The notes beneath the pieces are model-generated. The model was not told where the DNA came from. It ran no database searches and saw nothing but the letters and a program-made list of their open reading frames with translations. A stretch of 64,000 nucleotides of DNA, taken from NCBI RefSeq assembly GCF_004522235.1, contig NZ_SDLT01000001.1, positions 248,001-312,000 of the forward strand, in the 5' to 3' direction. The translations under genes were made by a program, and so were the position numbers. The stretch comes from Amycolatopsis nivea. GTDB taxonomy: Bacteria; Actinomycetota; Actinomycetes; Mycobacteriales; Pseudonocardiaceae. Shown here piece by piece: positions 16,208-25,922 of the stretch (position 1 is the first letter of the stretch; each line of letters opens with the position of its first letter).

Positions 16208-17653
16208 ATGAACCTTGACGAATACGCCGCCCTCGACGCGACCGCGCTGGCCGCGGTCATCGCCTCCGGGGAGGTCACCGCCGAGGAGGTCGCGGCGCTG
16301 GCGGTCGAAGCGATCGGCAAGGTGAATCCGGAGCTGAACGCGGTCGCCGACGGCCCGTTCGAGCGCCCGCTCGACTACTCGCCCGACGGGCGGTTCGCCG
16401 GAGTCCCGTTCGCGATCAAGGATCTCGTGCTGCACGCTGCCGGAGTGCCGACCCGGATGGGCACGCGGATGCTCGGGCAAGGCATCGTGCCGCCGGCGGA
16501 CACTCACCTGATGGAGCGCTTCCGCGCGGCGGGCCTGGCGACGCTGGCGGTCACGACCACGCCGGAGCTGGGGTTCAACGGCAATTCCGAAGCGCTGGCC
16601 TACGGTTCGACGCGCAATCCGTGGAACACCGGGCACAGCGCAGGCGGATCCAGCGGCGGGTCAGCGGCCCTCGTCGCGGCCGGGGCGCTCCCGATCGCGC
16701 ACGCCAACGACGGCGGCGGCTCGATCCGCGTACCCGCGGCCTGCAACGGCCTGGTCGGACTGAAGCCCAGCCGCGGCCGGGTGCCGACCGGCCCGGACTA
16801 CGCCGATCCGTTGTACGGAATGGGGGTCGAACTCGCGGTGTCGCGGACGGTCCGGGACACCGCGGCCCTGCTGGACGAGGTCGCGGTGAGCTATCCGGGC
16901 GACCCGTACGTCCTCGCCCCGCCCGCACGCCCGTGGCTCGACGAGGTCGGCGCCGATCCCGGACGGCTGCGCATCGGCCTGCACACCGAATCCTGGGCGG
17001 GCAGCTACGTCGACCCGGAGGTGGCGCGCGCGGTCGAAGCCGTGGCCGAGGTGCTCGAAGCGGCGGGCCACCACGTCGAACGCGCGACGCCGGTCTTCGA
17101 CTGGGAAGCGTTCCTGCACGCGAATCAGGTGCTGTGGTCCGGATTCCTGGCCGGTTCGGTCGCCGGGATCGAAGAGCTGACCGGGGTCGCGGCGAGTCCG
17201 GAGAATCTCGAACGCACCACGTGGGCGTGCGTCGAGTACGGCCGTTCGATCAGCGCGATGGAACTGACCGCGGCGTTGGGCGCGATGAACGCCGTTTCCC
17301 GGGAGGCAGGCCGCTTCTTCACCGGATACGACCTGCTGCTGACCCCGACGATCAACACCCCGGCGCCGCCGCTGGGCCGTCTGGACGCGAACGCGGATCT
17401 CACCGCGGCCGAGTGGACGAAGCAGCTTTTCGACGTTTGCTCGTTCACGCCGTTGTTCAACCTGATCGGTGCTCCGGCGATCAGCCTTCCGCTGGGCGAG
17501 TCCTCGCGGGGGTTGCCGATCGGAGTGCAGCTGGGCGGGCCGGTGTGTTCGGAATCGTTGCTGCTGCGGGTCGCCGCGTTCCTGGAAGAGGCGATGCCGT
17601 GGGCAGCCCGGCGACCCGCAGTCCACGCCGCTACTGGGACCGGCACGTCCTGA
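16208..17653 (+). CDS. Amidase-signature hydrolase
   Basis: A 481-residue amidase of the Ser-cisSer-Lys family. Lys71 sits in FAIKDL, cis-Ser148 in GGSSGGS, and the nucleophile Ser172 in DGGGSIRVP. The ATG has AAGGAG upstream. Substrate is not readable; GatA is unlikely because GatB/GatC partners are absent and the N- and C-terminal regions differ. The 3' end overlaps the convergent esterase by 23 bp. Confidence 0.88.
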   Translation: MNLDEYAALDATALAAVIASGEVTAEEVAALAVEAIGKVNPELNAVADGPFERPLDYSPDGRFAGVPFAIKDLVLHAAGVPTRMGTRMLGQGIVPPADTHLMERFRAAGLATLAVTTTPELGFNGNSEALAYGSTRNPWNTGHSAGGSSGGSAALVAAGALPIAHANDGGGSIRVPAACNGLVGLKPSRGRVPTGPDYADPLYGMGVELAVSRTVRDTAALLDEVAVSYPGDPYVLAPPARPWLDEVGADPGRLRIGLHTESWAGSYVDPEVARAVEAVAEVLEAAGHHVERATPVFDWEAFLHANQVLWSGFLAGSVAGIEELTGVAASPENLERTTWACVEYGRSISAMELTAALGAMNAVSREAGRFFTGYDLLLTPTINTPAPPLGRLDANADLTAAEWTKQLFDVCSFTPLFNLIGAPAISLPLGESSRGLPIGVQLGGPVCSESLLLRVAAFLEEAMPWAARRPAVHAATGTGTS

Positions 17654-18479
17654 GGTAGCTGAGGAACGACGCTTGCAACCCGGTCACGTGCGTTTCGCGC
17701 AAGACCTCGCTGGTGACGGCGGGCGACGTGACGCGGTGCAGGAACGTGGCCGCGTGTTTCGCGAGGTTCTGGTAGACGGCCAGGTCTCCGAAAAGCTCCC
17801 GGTCGTTGACGGTCACGTGCAGCTTGGCGGCGGGCCGCCGGTCGCCAAGCTCGCGGAGTTGGGCGAAAACCTGACTGTCTTCACCGATAACGCCGGGGCT
17901 GCCCGCTCCGACGCTCTCGAAGAGCGGGCAGCCGCTGAGCCAGGCGTAGAGGCTGAAAAGTCCGCCGTAGGAGTAGCCGAAGAGGCCGTGACCGCTCTCG
18001 GCCGTGCCGTAGTCGCGTTCGATGCGCGGGTGGAGTTCCTCGGTGAGGAAGGCCAGGAACGCGTCGGCGCGGGTGTCGCGCAATTCGGCGAGGTAGGCGT
18101 CGGCCTCTTCGCGGGTCATCCGGCCCGTGCTGACGCCCATCTCCACGGCATCCACGAATTCCGGGGCGACGGGTTCGCCGGGCGGCACGAGGTCGCGGTT
18201 GCGCAGCCGCGCCCAATGCTGCGCGTCCTCGCCCGCGTAGCCGACGCTGACCTGCAGGTACGGCTGGATCTGCTGCATGGGATCCGCCTGCGTGACGATC
18301 AGCGGGGCGGTCTGGCCCACGGCCCAGTTGCCGTCGAGCACGTAGACGGCCGGTGCCCGCGTCGTGGCGGGGTCGTAGCCCGGCGGCGTGGTGACCCAGA
18401 CGCCGTAGTCGTACCCGCTGCCGGAACGCATTTCGAAGTATTCGGTGTCGGCGAAGCAGCCGTGCCACAGGGTGCTCAT
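17631..18479 (-). CDS. Alpha/beta-hydrolase esterase
   Basis: A 282-residue hydrolase like the EstD/IroE-type esterase family. The nucleophile Ser170 sits in GYSYGG, and a terminal His occurs late in the protein (about HVTGL). It starts inside the stop of the amidohydrolase (ATGA), so the two are translated together. Together they could hydrolyse esters and amides of one substrate, but the substrate is unknown. Confidence 0.75.
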   Translation of the reverse strand: MSTLWHGCFADTEYFEMRSGSGYDYGVWVTTPPGYDPATTRAPAVYVLDGNWAVGQTAPLIVTQADPMQQIQPYLQVSVGYAGEDAQHWARLRNRDLVPPGEPVAPEFVDAVEMGVSTGRMTREEADAYLAELRDTRADAFLAFLTEELHPRIERDYGTAESGHGLFGYSYGGLFSLYAWLSGCPLFESVGAGSPGVIGEDSQVFAQLRELGDRRPAAKLHVTVNDRELFGDLAVYQNLAKHAATFLHRVTSPAVTSEVLRETHVTGLQASFLSYLRTCRSQ

Positions 18480-19693
18480 CGGAGGTCCTTCACTACGCGT
18501 CCGGCCTGGACGACGACGATCGCGTTGGCCGGGTCGGAGAAAAGCTGCGGATTCTCGAGCGGATTTCCGTTCCAGAGCACGAAATCCGCCTGAAAGCCGG
18601 GAGCGATGACTCCCACTTCGCCGGCAAGGCCGAGGATCTCGGCGTTGGTTTTCGTGGCTGCCACGAGAGCATCCATCGGCGTCTCCAGACCGGCTCGCAA
18701 GGCGAGTTCTTCGCCTCGGTGGTGCTGGGCCGGCCCGATGAGGTCGGACCCCAGCCCGATCCGCAGCCCGGCCTTCTTGGCGACAGCGAGCGCCTCGGCC
18801 ATCCGCTCGCGAACGCCCAGCACTCGCTCGCGGATCGACTCGTTGAGGCCAGTGCTCGCGGTGTCTCGAAGCAGTTGTTCAACGACGGCGAACGTGGGCA
18901 CCAGGGCAACGTCGTGCGCGGCCATCAAGGCGGCTGTCGGCTCGTCGATGTCGGTGCCGTGCTCGACGCAGCGCACCCCGGCCTCGACGGCGTTCCGGAT
19001 GCCTTCGTTGTTGTGCGCGTGAACCGTCACGTAGGTGCCGCGCGCGGCGGCTTCTTGAACCGCGACAGCGATTTCTTCGCCGGTGAACTGGGTGTCGGTC
19101 AGCTGGTCATGCGAGCTGACCACCCCGCCGGTCACGCAAAGCTTCAAGAAAGAGGCTCCGCGACGGAAGGCCTCGCGCACGTTGCTGCGCAGCTCGTTCG
19201 CGTTGCCCGACTGCATGGACAGGGCGCACAGGCCCGGGATGTGATGGTCGCTCCACCGTTCGGTCGGCTCCCATTCGGCTCCGTAGTAGCCGTGGCCGCC
19301 GGTCTGGCATTGAACCGGTCCGCACGACAGCACGCGCGGCCCCCGGACCTTCCCCTTGGCGATCGTGGTGACGACGCCGCCGTCGATGCCGCCGGTGTCC
19401 CGGACCGTCGTGAACCCGGCGTCGAGCGCCGCGCCGGCCGTGGCGAAGATGTCCGCCGCGAGCTCGGCGGTACTGAGCCGAAACGCGAACTGCGGTTCGA
19501 TCGGGCTCGACAGCCCCAGGTGGACGTGCGCGTCGATCAGGCCGGGCGTCATCGTCAGCCCGTCGGCAGCGAAGCGCTCGCCGGACGCGTCGGACTCCGC
19601 GATCACCCCGTCTTCGACCGTGACCGTGACCTCGGCGGGATCTCGCCCCGACCCGTCGACGACCGTCGCGCCGACTACCTGAAACCGTCCCAC
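18476..19693 (-). CDS. Amidohydrolase (prolidase/imidazolonepropionase-like)
   Basis: A 405-residue TIM-barrel amidohydrolase with metal ligands His56 and His58 (DAHVHLG), the HAHNN and VEHGTD histidines, and a late GLGSDL aspartate. LKLCVTGG supplies the lysine position. I choose the GTG at 19693 because GGAGGG precedes it; the open frame extends further but enters the divergent promoter. It is divergent from a TetR regulator that probably controls it and is coupled to the esterase. Confidence 0.82.
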   Translation of the reverse strand: MGRFQVVGATVVDGSGRDPAEVTVTVEDGVIAESDASGERFAADGLTMTPGLIDAHVHLGLSSPIEPQFAFRLSTAELAADIFATAGAALDAGFTTVRDTGGIDGGVVTTIAKGKVRGPRVLSCGPVQCQTGGHGYYGAEWEPTERWSDHHIPGLCALSMQSGNANELRSNVREAFRRGASFLKLCVTGGVVSSHDQLTDTQFTGEEIAVAVQEAAARGTYVTVHAHNNEGIRNAVEAGVRCVEHGTDIDEPTAALMAAHDVALVPTFAVVEQLLRDTASTGLNESIRERVLGVRERMAEALAVAKKAGLRIGLGSDLIGPAQHHRGEELALRAGLETPMDALVAATKTNAEILGLAGEVGVIAPGFQADFVLWNGNPLENPQLFSDPANAIVVVQAGRVVKDLR

Positions 19694-19710
19694 GAGCTGT
19701 CCCTCCGCCG

Positions 19711-19739
19711 TTGCACCGTTCTTTTCCAATGGATAAACT
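19711..19739 (+). promoter_or_regulatory. Sigma-70-type promoter of tetR gene
   Basis: The -35 TTGCAC and -10 TAAACT are 17 bp apart. The -10 ends 6 nt before the GTG at 19746, so the transcript is probably leaderless. Confidence 0.6.
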
Positions 19740-19745
19740 GCGGAG

Positions 19746-20312
19746 GTGACCTTGTCAAGCACGGAACCCCAGGGCGACGCCCGCGAGCGTCTTCTGGCGC
19801 GGCTTCTCGACGCCTTCGACGGGACGCTTCCCTCACCGGAGGTCTCGCTGCGCGAGGTCGCCGCCCGGGCCGACACCAGTCATGCCCTGCTGCGCTACCA
19901 CTTCGGATCGCTGCCGGGGGTCCTGGCGGCGATGCTCAAGGCGCAGCGAACCCGCGACAACGAGGCACTGTTCGAGACGGCTCGCGACAGCACCTTCGAC
20001 GAGTTCGTCGTGGCGATCTGGCGGACCTATACCCGCCCGGAGCAGCTGTCTCGGGTTCGCGGGTTCTTTCATGTCGCAGGGCTGGCGGCGTACCGGCCGG
20101 AGGACTTCCGCGAGCTGGTCGAGTCGCTGGACGACCTGACGAAGATGCTGGCTTCGCTCGCGGAACGCGAGGGGCGGAGTGCCAGGGATGCGCTGACGAT
20201 GGCGACTGTTGCCGTCGCGGCGATTCGTGGTTTGTTGTTGCAGGAGGTGCTGACTCCGGAGGGCCATTCGGAGGATGCGGTCGCGTTGATCCTCCGGATG
20301 AGCAAGGGCTGA
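19746..20312 (+). CDS. TetR-family regulator
   Basis: A 188-residue regulator whose helix-turn-helix lies in the first 55 residues (SLREVAARADTSHALLRYHF). The C-terminal ligand domain shows no assignable substrate. It is divergent from the amidohydrolase/esterase pair, which is its likely target. The GTG directly follows the promoter above. It ends next to the convergent IclR gene. Confidence 0.82.
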   Translation: MTLSSTEPQGDARERLLARLLDAFDGTLPSPEVSLREVAARADTSHALLRYHFGSLPGVLAAMLKAQRTRDNEALFETARDSTFDEFVVAIWRTYTRPEQLSRVRGFFHVAGLAAYRPEDFRELVESLDDLTKMLASLAEREGRSARDALTMATVAVAAIRGLLLQEVLTPEGHSEDAVALILRMSKG

Positions 20313-21068
20313 TCAGGTCTCGGAAACCGTCCGCGACAACGCCAGTGCCACCGTCCGCACCGCGGGTGCGACGCGTTCGGTGCGCATCCGCGTTGCCCAT
20401 CCGGAGATCGACACCGCGGCCACGGCGAGTCCGTTCGCGTCGACCAGCGGGCTCGCCGCGCAGACGACGCCGACGCCGGATTCCTCGCGCTCGAAGGCGA
20501 TCCCGTCCTCGCGGATCCGCGCCAATTGGCGGCGCAGCAATCCGGGCGCGGTGATCGTCCGCGGGCTGACCCGGGGCAGCCCGGCGTCGATTACGCGCGT
20601 CACGACGTCGTCGGGGGAGCAGGACAGGATCGCCTTCCCGACCCCGGTCGCGTGCGCGGGAAACCGTCCGCCGGTGCGCGAGGGAAGATCCGGTGCGTCC
20701 GGACCGCGCAGCACGTCCAGGTACACCACTTCGGTGCCTTCCAGGACCGCCAGATGCACCGTGTTCCGCGTGGCCTCCCGCAGATCCGCCAGGTACGGCC
20801 GCGCCGCCTCCACCAGACCGCGGCGGCGCACCGCGAGCTGGCCGATCTCGAAGAGCCGCAGTCCTAATCGGACCGAGGTGCCGTCGCGTTCCAGCAGGCC
20901 GGTGTCGGCCAGGTGCCCGGCGAGCCGGTGCACGGTCGTCTTCGCCAGCCCGGTCCGGCGCGCCAGCTCGGATACGCCGAGCGCGTCGTCGCCGGGGCGG
21001 AAGGCTTCCAGCACGGCGGCGACCCGTGCGGTCACGAGCCCGTCGCCGTTCCGTCCAGTGGTACGCAT
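20313..21068 (-). CDS. IclR-family regulator
   Basis: A 251-residue regulator with an N-terminal winged helix ([20 protein letters not shown]) and a C-terminal IclR effector domain ([23 protein letters not shown]). It is divergent from the acetaldehyde dehydrogenase gene by 39 bp, so it probably controls the aldehyde dehydrogenase/aldolase pair. I use the ATG at 21068; one six codons upstream is possible. Confidence 0.83.
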   Translation of the reverse strand: MRTTGRNGDGLVTARVAAVLEAFRPGDDALGVSELARRTGLAKTTVHRLAGHLADTGLLERDGTSVRLGLRLFEIGQLAVRRRGLVEAARPYLADLREATRNTVHLAVLEGTEVVYLDVLRGPDAPDLPSRTGGRFPAHATGVGKAILSCSPDDVVTRVIDAGLPRVSPRTITAPGLLRRQLARIREDGIAFEREESGVGVVCAASPLVDANGLAVAAVSISGWATRMRTERVAPAVRTVALALSRTVSET

Positions 21069-21107
21069 GGGTTGAGTGTGCCCCATCCCGGCGAGCACCG
21101 TGGCGGC

Positions 21108-22010
21108 ATGGCGGAACGCAAGGTGACGGCCGCGATCGTCGGCCCGGGCAACATCGGTACGGACTTGCTGGCAAAACTCCAGCGCAGCGAGCACGTGGAA
21201 GTGCGCTACATGGTGGGCGTCGACCCGGCGTCGGACGGGCTCGCCCGCGCCGCGAAGCTCGGGCTCGAGACGTCGGCCGAGGGCGTCGACTGGCTGCTGG
21301 CGCGCGCGGAACTGCCGCAGCTGGTATTCGAATCGACGTCGGCGAAGGCGCACAAGGCCAACGCGCCGCGGTACGCCGAGGCCGGCATCCGCGCGATCGA
21401 CCTGACGCCCGCCGCGGTCGGCCCGCTGACCTGCCCGGCGGTGAATCCGCCCGACCAGCTGACCGACCGCAACGTCAACATGATCACCTGCGGCGGCCAG
21501 GCGACCATCCCGATCGTGCACGCGGTTTCGCGGGTGACGCCGGTGTCGTACGCGGAGATCGTCGCGTCGGTGTCGTCGCGGTCGGCCGGACCGGGCACGC
21601 GCGCGAACATCGACGAGTTCACCGAGACCACCTCGCACGCGATCGAGAAGGTCGGCGGCGCGGACAAGGGCCGCGCGATCATCATCATCAACCCGATGGA
21701 CCCGCCGATGATCATGCGCGACACGGTGTTCTGCGCGGTCGACCCGGACGCCGACTTCGACGCGATCAGCGAATCCGTGCACCGCATGGTGAAAGACGTC
21801 CAGCAGTACGTGCCGGGCTACACGCTCAAGGCCGACCCGCAGTTCGACCCGCCGCGGCCGGACTGGAGCGGCAAGGCCCGCGTGGGCGTCTTCCTGGAGG
21901 TCGCGGGCAACGGCGACTACCTGCCCAAGTACGCGGGCAACCTCGACATCATGACCGCCGCCGCCGCGCGCGTCGGCGATCTCTTCGCCGCTCAGGAGGT
22001 GGCCGCGTGA
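21108..22010 (+). CDS. Acetaldehyde dehydrogenase (acylating)
   Basis: A 300-residue enzyme that converts acetaldehyde or propanal to acyl-CoA, last step of meta-cleavage pathways (MhpF/BphJ/HsaG family). It has NAD motif GPGNIG (12-17) and catalytic Cys128 in MITCGGQ. The aldolase start overlaps its stop (GTGA). The two enzymes form a channelling complex in this family. Confidence 0.94.
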   Translation: MAERKVTAAIVGPGNIGTDLLAKLQRSEHVEVRYMVGVDPASDGLARAAKLGLETSAEGVDWLLARAELPQLVFESTSAKAHKANAPRYAEAGIRAIDLTPAAVGPLTCPAVNPPDQLTDRNVNMITCGGQATIPIVHAVSRVTPVSYAEIVASVSSRSAGPGTRANIDEFTETTSHAIEKVGGADKGRAIIIINPMDPPMIMRDTVFCAVDPDADFDAISESVHRMVKDVQQYVPGYTLKADPQFDPPRPDWSGKARVGVFLEVAGNGDYLPKYAGNLDIMTAAAARVGDLFAAQEVAA

Positions 22011-23032
22011 ACAACACCGACGTCCGGCTGGTCGACACCACTCTGCGCGACGGCAGCCACGCCATGGCGCACCAGTTCACCGAAAAGCAGGTGCGCGACA
22101 CCGTCCGCGCGCTCGACGACGCGGGCATCTCGCTGATCGAGGTGACCCACGGCGACGGCCTCGGCGGCTCGACCTTCAACTACGGCTTTTCCTTGGTGGA
22201 CGAGCGAAAGCTGATCGCCGCCGCGGTCGACGAGGCGAAGCAGGCGAAGATCGCCGTGCTCCTCCTGCCCGGTCTAGGCACGGTCACCGACCTGCGCGCG
22301 GCGGCCGACCTCGGCGCGGGCGCGGTGCGGATCGCGACCCACTGCACCGAGGCCGACGTGTCCATCCAGCACTTCGGCGCGGCCCGCGATCTCGGCCTGG
22401 AAACCGTCGGCTTCCTGATGCTGTCGCACATGTCGTCCCCGGAGGACCTGGCGAAGCAGGCCCGGATCATGGCCGACGCGGGCTGCCAGTGCGTGTACGT
22501 CGTGGACTCCGCGGGCGCGCTGATCCTGGACGACGCGTCCGACCGGGTCGCCGCGCTGGTCGCGGAACTCGGCGACGATGCCCAGGTGGGCTACCACGGG
22601 CACCAGAACCTGAGCTTCGGCGTCGCCAACTCGGTGCTCGCGTACCGCGCGGGAGCCCGGCAGATCGACGGTTCGCTCGCCGCGCTCGGCGCGGGGGCGG
22701 GCAACTCGCCGACCGAGGTCCTGGCGGCCACGTTCGAGCGGCTCGGCATCAAAACCGGCGTGGACAAAGACGTGCTGATGGAAGCCGCGGAGAACGTGGT
22801 GAAGAAGTACCTGACCCGGCTGCCGGTGATGGACCGGTCGTCGATCATCCAGGGCTACGCCGGCGTGTACTCCAGCTTCCTGCTGCACGCCGAACGCGCC
22901 GCCGAGCGCTACGGCGTCCCGGCGCACGAAATCTTGTACAAGGTCGGCGAGGAACGCTACGTCGGCGGCCAGGAGGACATGATCATCGACATCGCGCTGC
23001 GGCTGCGCGACGAGCGGGCAGCCGCTCAGTGA
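22007..23032 (+). CDS. 4-hydroxy-2-oxovalerate aldolase
   Basis: A 341-residue class II aldolase of the MhpE/BphI/HsaF family. It splits 4-hydroxy-2-oxoacids to pyruvate plus aldehyde, passed to the coupled dehydrogenase. Arg14/Asp15 (LRDGSHAM) and metal ligands His197/His199 (GYHGHQN) are visible, as is the C-terminal dehydrogenase-contact domain. The GTG start has AGGAGG upstream. The 2-hydroxypentadienoate hydratase that normally precedes this pair is not in the window. It overlaps the convergent TetR gene by 7 bp. Confidence 0.94.
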   Translation: MNNTDVRLVDTTLRDGSHAMAHQFTEKQVRDTVRALDDAGISLIEVTHGDGLGGSTFNYGFSLVDERKLIAAAVDEAKQAKIAVLLLPGLGTVTDLRAAADLGAGAVRIATHCTEADVSIQHFGAARDLGLETVGFLMLSHMSSPEDLAKQARIMADAGCQCVYVVDSAGALILDDASDRVAALVAELGDDAQVGYHGHQNLSFGVANSVLAYRAGARQIDGSLAALGAGAGNSPTEVLAATFERLGIKTGVDKDVLMEAAENVVKKYLTRLPVMDRSSIIQGYAGVYSSFLLHAERAAERYGVPAHEILYKVGEERYVGGQEDMIIDIALRLRDERAAAQ

Positions 23033-23631
23033 GCCCCCGGGTCGAAAGCGTCCGCGCCGAGCACGAGCTGCACGCAGTGCTCGACGAGACGCTCGCGGCT
23101 CACCTTCAGCGTGCCGTCGAGGTAAGCGATGAACACGTTGCTGAGCGCGCCGACGAGACCGATCGCCACCAGCTGGCGGCCGGTTTCGTCGCCGCGCGAC
23201 AGCTGTTCGCCGACAAGCGTGGTGAACGCCGGGAGCAGGTGCAGGCCGCGCTGGGTCAGCGCCGGATCGGTCAGCGGCGCGAGCAGCAGCACGCGGCCCT
23301 TGCGCGGGTCGTCCAGCACCAGCTCCACGAAAGCGGTCACGGCGCGTTCGGCCCGGCGGCTCGGATCGGCTTCGCCGGACACCGCGTCGGCCAACGCTTT
23401 CCTCGCCTGGTCTCCGACGTCCTCGTACACAGCGGCGACCAGGCTTTCCCGGTCGGCGAAGCTTTCGTAGAAGTACCGCTCGGTCAGTTTCGCCGACCGG
23501 CACACCGCGCGGACGCTCACCGCCGCGCTGCCCTGCGCGCCCAGCAGGTCGAGCCCGGCGGCCAGCAGCTGGGCCCGGCGCTGGGCCTTGCGGTCGTCCA
23601 GCGTCGTGCCCGCCCACGTGCGGCCCGGCAT
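23026..23631 (-). CDS. TetR-family regulator
   Basis: A 201-residue regulator with helix-turn-helix [20 protein letters not shown]. The C-terminal TetR-type domain carries no diagnostic motif. I choose the ATG at 23631, preceded by GGGAGCGGGG; the frame opens 13 codons earlier inside the operator. Two palindromic operators lie upstream, between it and the divergent MpaB-like gene. It probably represses both. Confidence 0.83.
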   Translation of the reverse strand: MPGRTWAGTTLDDRKAQRRAQLLAAGLDLLGAQGSAAVSVRAVCRSAKLTERYFYESFADRESLVAAVYEDVGDQARKALADAVSGEADPSRRAERAVTAFVELVLDDPRKGRVLLLAPLTDPALTQRGLHLLPAFTTLVGEQLSRGDETGRQLVAIGLVGALSNVFIAYLDGTLKVSRERLVEHCVQLVLGADAFDPGAH

Positions 23632-23651
23632 GCCCCGCTCCCGTCCCGAGT

Positions 23652-23697
23652 TGACCACAGATGTTGTCACATCCTAACCTGACAACAGCTGTAGTCA
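23652..23697. promoter_or_regulatory. Paired 18-bp palindromic TetR operators
   Basis: Site 1 (23652-23669) is TGACCACAGATGTTGTCA and site 2 (23680-23697) is TGACAACAGCTGTAGTCA. Both fit TGACnACAGnTGTnGTCA, each a near-perfect palindrome, with centres 28 bp apart. The two sites are also inverted copies of each other (16 of 18). Confidence 0.75.
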
Positions 23698-23723
23698 CTT
23701 CGCCGACCCGCCGAGGAGCCGCG

Positions 23724-24650
23724 ATGAGGGACGCACCGGAGCCGCTGGGACCGGACTCGCTGACCTGGAAGTACTTCGGGGACTGGCGCGGGCTGCTGAT
23801 CGCGCTGTGGGCCGGGTCGATGCAGAACATGCACCCGGGCCTCGGCGCGGGCGTCGAGGAGCATTCGAGGTTCTTCGAGGAGCGCTGGCAGCGGCTGTTC
23901 CGTTCGCTGTACCCGATCGGCGGCGTGGTCTACGACGGCCCGCTCGCGCACCGCACGGCGCTGGAGGTGCGCGGTTACCACGACCGGATCAAGGGCGTGG
24001 ACGCGAAAGGCCGCCGCTACCACGCGCTCGACCCGGACACGTACTACTGGGCGCATTCGACGTTCTTCGTCAGCACCATCCTGATCGCCGACCATTTCAT
24101 GGGCGGCATCGGCGAAGAGGAGAAGCGCACCCTGTTCGACGAGCACGTGCGCTGGTGGCGGATGTACGACATGACGATGCGGCCGGTGCCGGAATCGTGG
24201 GAGGACTTCCAGCGGTACTGGAAGCACATGTGCGCCGAGGTGCTGGAGGACAACAAGGCCACCCGCGACGTCCTCGACCTCCGCGGCATCGCGAAACCGC
24301 CGTTCCTGCCGTGGCTTCCGGATCCGCTGTGGAAACCGGTCTCGAAGGTCATCGCGAAACAGTTCGTGTGGCTGACCGTCGGGCTGTACGACCAGGAAGT
24401 GCGCGACCTGCTCGGCTACCGCTGGACCGCACGGGACGCCCGCCGGCACCGCCGTGTGGGCAAGCTGATCAACGCGGCGTTCTCGCTGCTTCCGCACGAC
24501 CGCCGCTACCATCCGCGGGCACGGGCGGGCTGGCGGCGCGCCCGCGGCGAACTGGCCCCGGGGACGCCGCCGGTCGAAACCCCGCGCCGCAATCTTCCCC
24601 CGCTCGCCGAGCGCGGGAAACCGGAGCACTACTCGCCGGACGTGCCGTGA
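23724..24650 (+). CDS. MpaB-like oxygenase (DUF2236)
   Basis: A 308-residue protein of the MpaB/latex-clearing-protein-like family, haem-type oxygenases or peroxidases. The recognisable parts are SLTWKYFGDWRGLLIALWAG at the start, an HxxL-type helix around TYYWAHSTFFVSTI, and DxxFxxYW. The ATG follows GAGGAG. It is divergent from the TetR regulator and followed by a luciferase-like oxidoreductase. The substrate could be a terpenoid or steroid side chain; that is inference from the family. Confidence 0.75.
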   Translation: MRDAPEPLGPDSLTWKYFGDWRGLLIALWAGSMQNMHPGLGAGVEEHSRFFEERWQRLFRSLYPIGGVVYDGPLAHRTALEVRGYHDRIKGVDAKGRRYHALDPDTYYWAHSTFFVSTILIADHFMGGIGEEEKRTLFDEHVRWWRMYDMTMRPVPESWEDFQRYWKHMCAEVLEDNKATRDVLDLRGIAKPPFLPWLPDPLWKPVSKVIAKQFVWLTVGLYDQEVRDLLGYRWTARDARRHRRVGKLINAAFSLLPHDRRYHPRARAGWRRARGELAPGTPPVETPRRNLPPLAERGKPEHYSPDVP

Positions 24651-24693
24651 AGGACTCCTTCCGGGACTCTGGTTCCCGGAAGGAGCCCTGCAC
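24647..24693. repeat. Hairpin repeat, GTGAAGG family, copy 1
   Basis: The arms GTGAAGGACTCCTTCCGGGA and TCCCGGAAGGAGCCCTGCAC pair at about 18 of 21 positions. It starts at the stop codon of the MpaB-like gene. A second copy lies at 43583-43629. It may act as a terminator or attenuator between this gene and the next. Confidence 0.7.
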
Positions 24694-24717
24694 GGGCTTC
24701 GAGATCAGGAGGGCTTG

Positions 24718-25746
24718 ATGAAGCTGGGCTTTCACCTCGGGTACTGGGGGAGCGGGCCGATCCCGGGCGCGCAGGAGACCGTGCTCGAAGCCGAACGGCT
24801 CGGATTCGACTCGGTGTGGTCGGCCGAGGCGTACGGGTCGGACGCGTTCACCCCGCTGGCCTGGGTCGGCGCGGCGACCAACCGGATCAAGCTCGGCACC
24901 AACATCGTGCAGATGTCCGCGCGCACCCCGACCGCGACCGCGATGAGCGCGCTGACCATGGACCACCTGTCCGGCGGCCGGTTCGTGCTCGGGCTGGGCG
25001 CGTCCGGGCCGCAGGTGGTGGAGGGCTGGTACGGGCAGCCGTATCCGAAGCCGCTGGCGCGCACGCGCGAGTACGTCGAGATCGTGCGCAAGGTGCTGGC
25101 CCGCGAGGAACCGGTGACCCTCGACGGGCAGTTCTTCCAGCTGCCGCTCAAGGGCGGGACCGGACTGGGCAAACCGCTCAAGCCGACCGTGCACCCGCTG
25201 CGCGCCGACCTGCCGATCTACCTCGCCGCCGAAGGCCCGAAGAACGTCGCGCTGGCCGCGGAGATCTGCGACGGCTGGCTGCCGCTGTTCTTCTCGCCCA
25301 AGTCCGACGGCTTCTACCGGGCCGCGCTGGAGGAGGGCTTCGCCCGCCCGGGCGCGCGGCGGAGCGGCCTGGACGGGTTCGAGGTCGCCGCGTCGGTGCC
25401 GGTGATCGTGCACGACGACGTCGAGGAGGCGGCGAGCTTCATCAAGCCGGCGCTGGCGCTGTACATCGGCGGGATGGGCGCGAAGAGCGTGAACTTCCAC
25501 CACGACGTGTTCGCCCGGCTCGGCTACGCGGACGTGGCGGACAAGGTGCAGGAGCTGTACCTGGCGGGGCGGAAGGAAGAAGCGGTCAAGGCGATCCCGA
25601 CTTCGCTGGTCGAGGACACGTCGCTGATCGGCCCCGCGGAGAAGATCCGCGAAGAGCTGGCAGCGTGGGAAGCGACGGTGGTGACGACGCTGCTGCTGCG
25701 CGGGGACGCCGGGTCGCTGGCGAAGGCGGCGAAAGCGCTGTCCTGA
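24718..25746 (+). CDS. LLM-class F420-dependent oxidoreductase
   Basis: A 342-residue luciferase-like protein. The N-terminus MKLGFHLGYWG, TNIVQMSARTP and MDHLSGGRFVLGLGASGPQ are typical of actinobacterial F420-dependent LLM enzymes. It reduces or oxidises an unknown substrate with F420 or FMN. The ATG has AGGAGGG 6 nt upstream. It follows the MpaB-like gene and may act in the same degradation route. Confidence 0.82.
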   Translation: MKLGFHLGYWGSGPIPGAQETVLEAERLGFDSVWSAEAYGSDAFTPLAWVGAATNRIKLGTNIVQMSARTPTATAMSALTMDHLSGGRFVLGLGASGPQVVEGWYGQPYPKPLARTREYVEIVRKVLAREEPVTLDGQFFQLPLKGGTGLGKPLKPTVHPLRADLPIYLAAEGPKNVALAAEICDGWLPLFFSPKSDGFYRAALEEGFARPGARRSGLDGFEVAASVPVIVHDDVEEAASFIKPALALYIGGMGAKSVNFHHDVFARLGYADVADKVQELYLAGRKEEAVKAIPTSLVEDTSLIGPAEKIREELAAWEATVVTTLLLRGDAGSLAKAAKALS

Positions 25747-25758
25747 CGAGAGAAGGTC

Positions 25759-25797
25759 GTGAGCGGCGAGGCCGGTCAGAAGCGGCACCCCGCTCAC
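25759..25797. terminator. GTGAGCGG hairpin downstream of LLM gene
   Basis: GTGAGCGG and CCGCTCAC are complementary arms about 23 nt apart. The element follows the LLM stop by 12 bp. It could end the transcript, though there is no T-run. Confidence 0.45.
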
Positions 25798-25922
25798 GAG
25801 GCGGTAGTCGGCCCGGTACGGCCAGTGCATCACGACGGTGGCACGATTCCTCCCGACCACTACCCGGAACCGGCGAAGATCCATTAGGCATGCGTTCGTC
25901 GTTCCGCCTTGGAGGAGGACCT

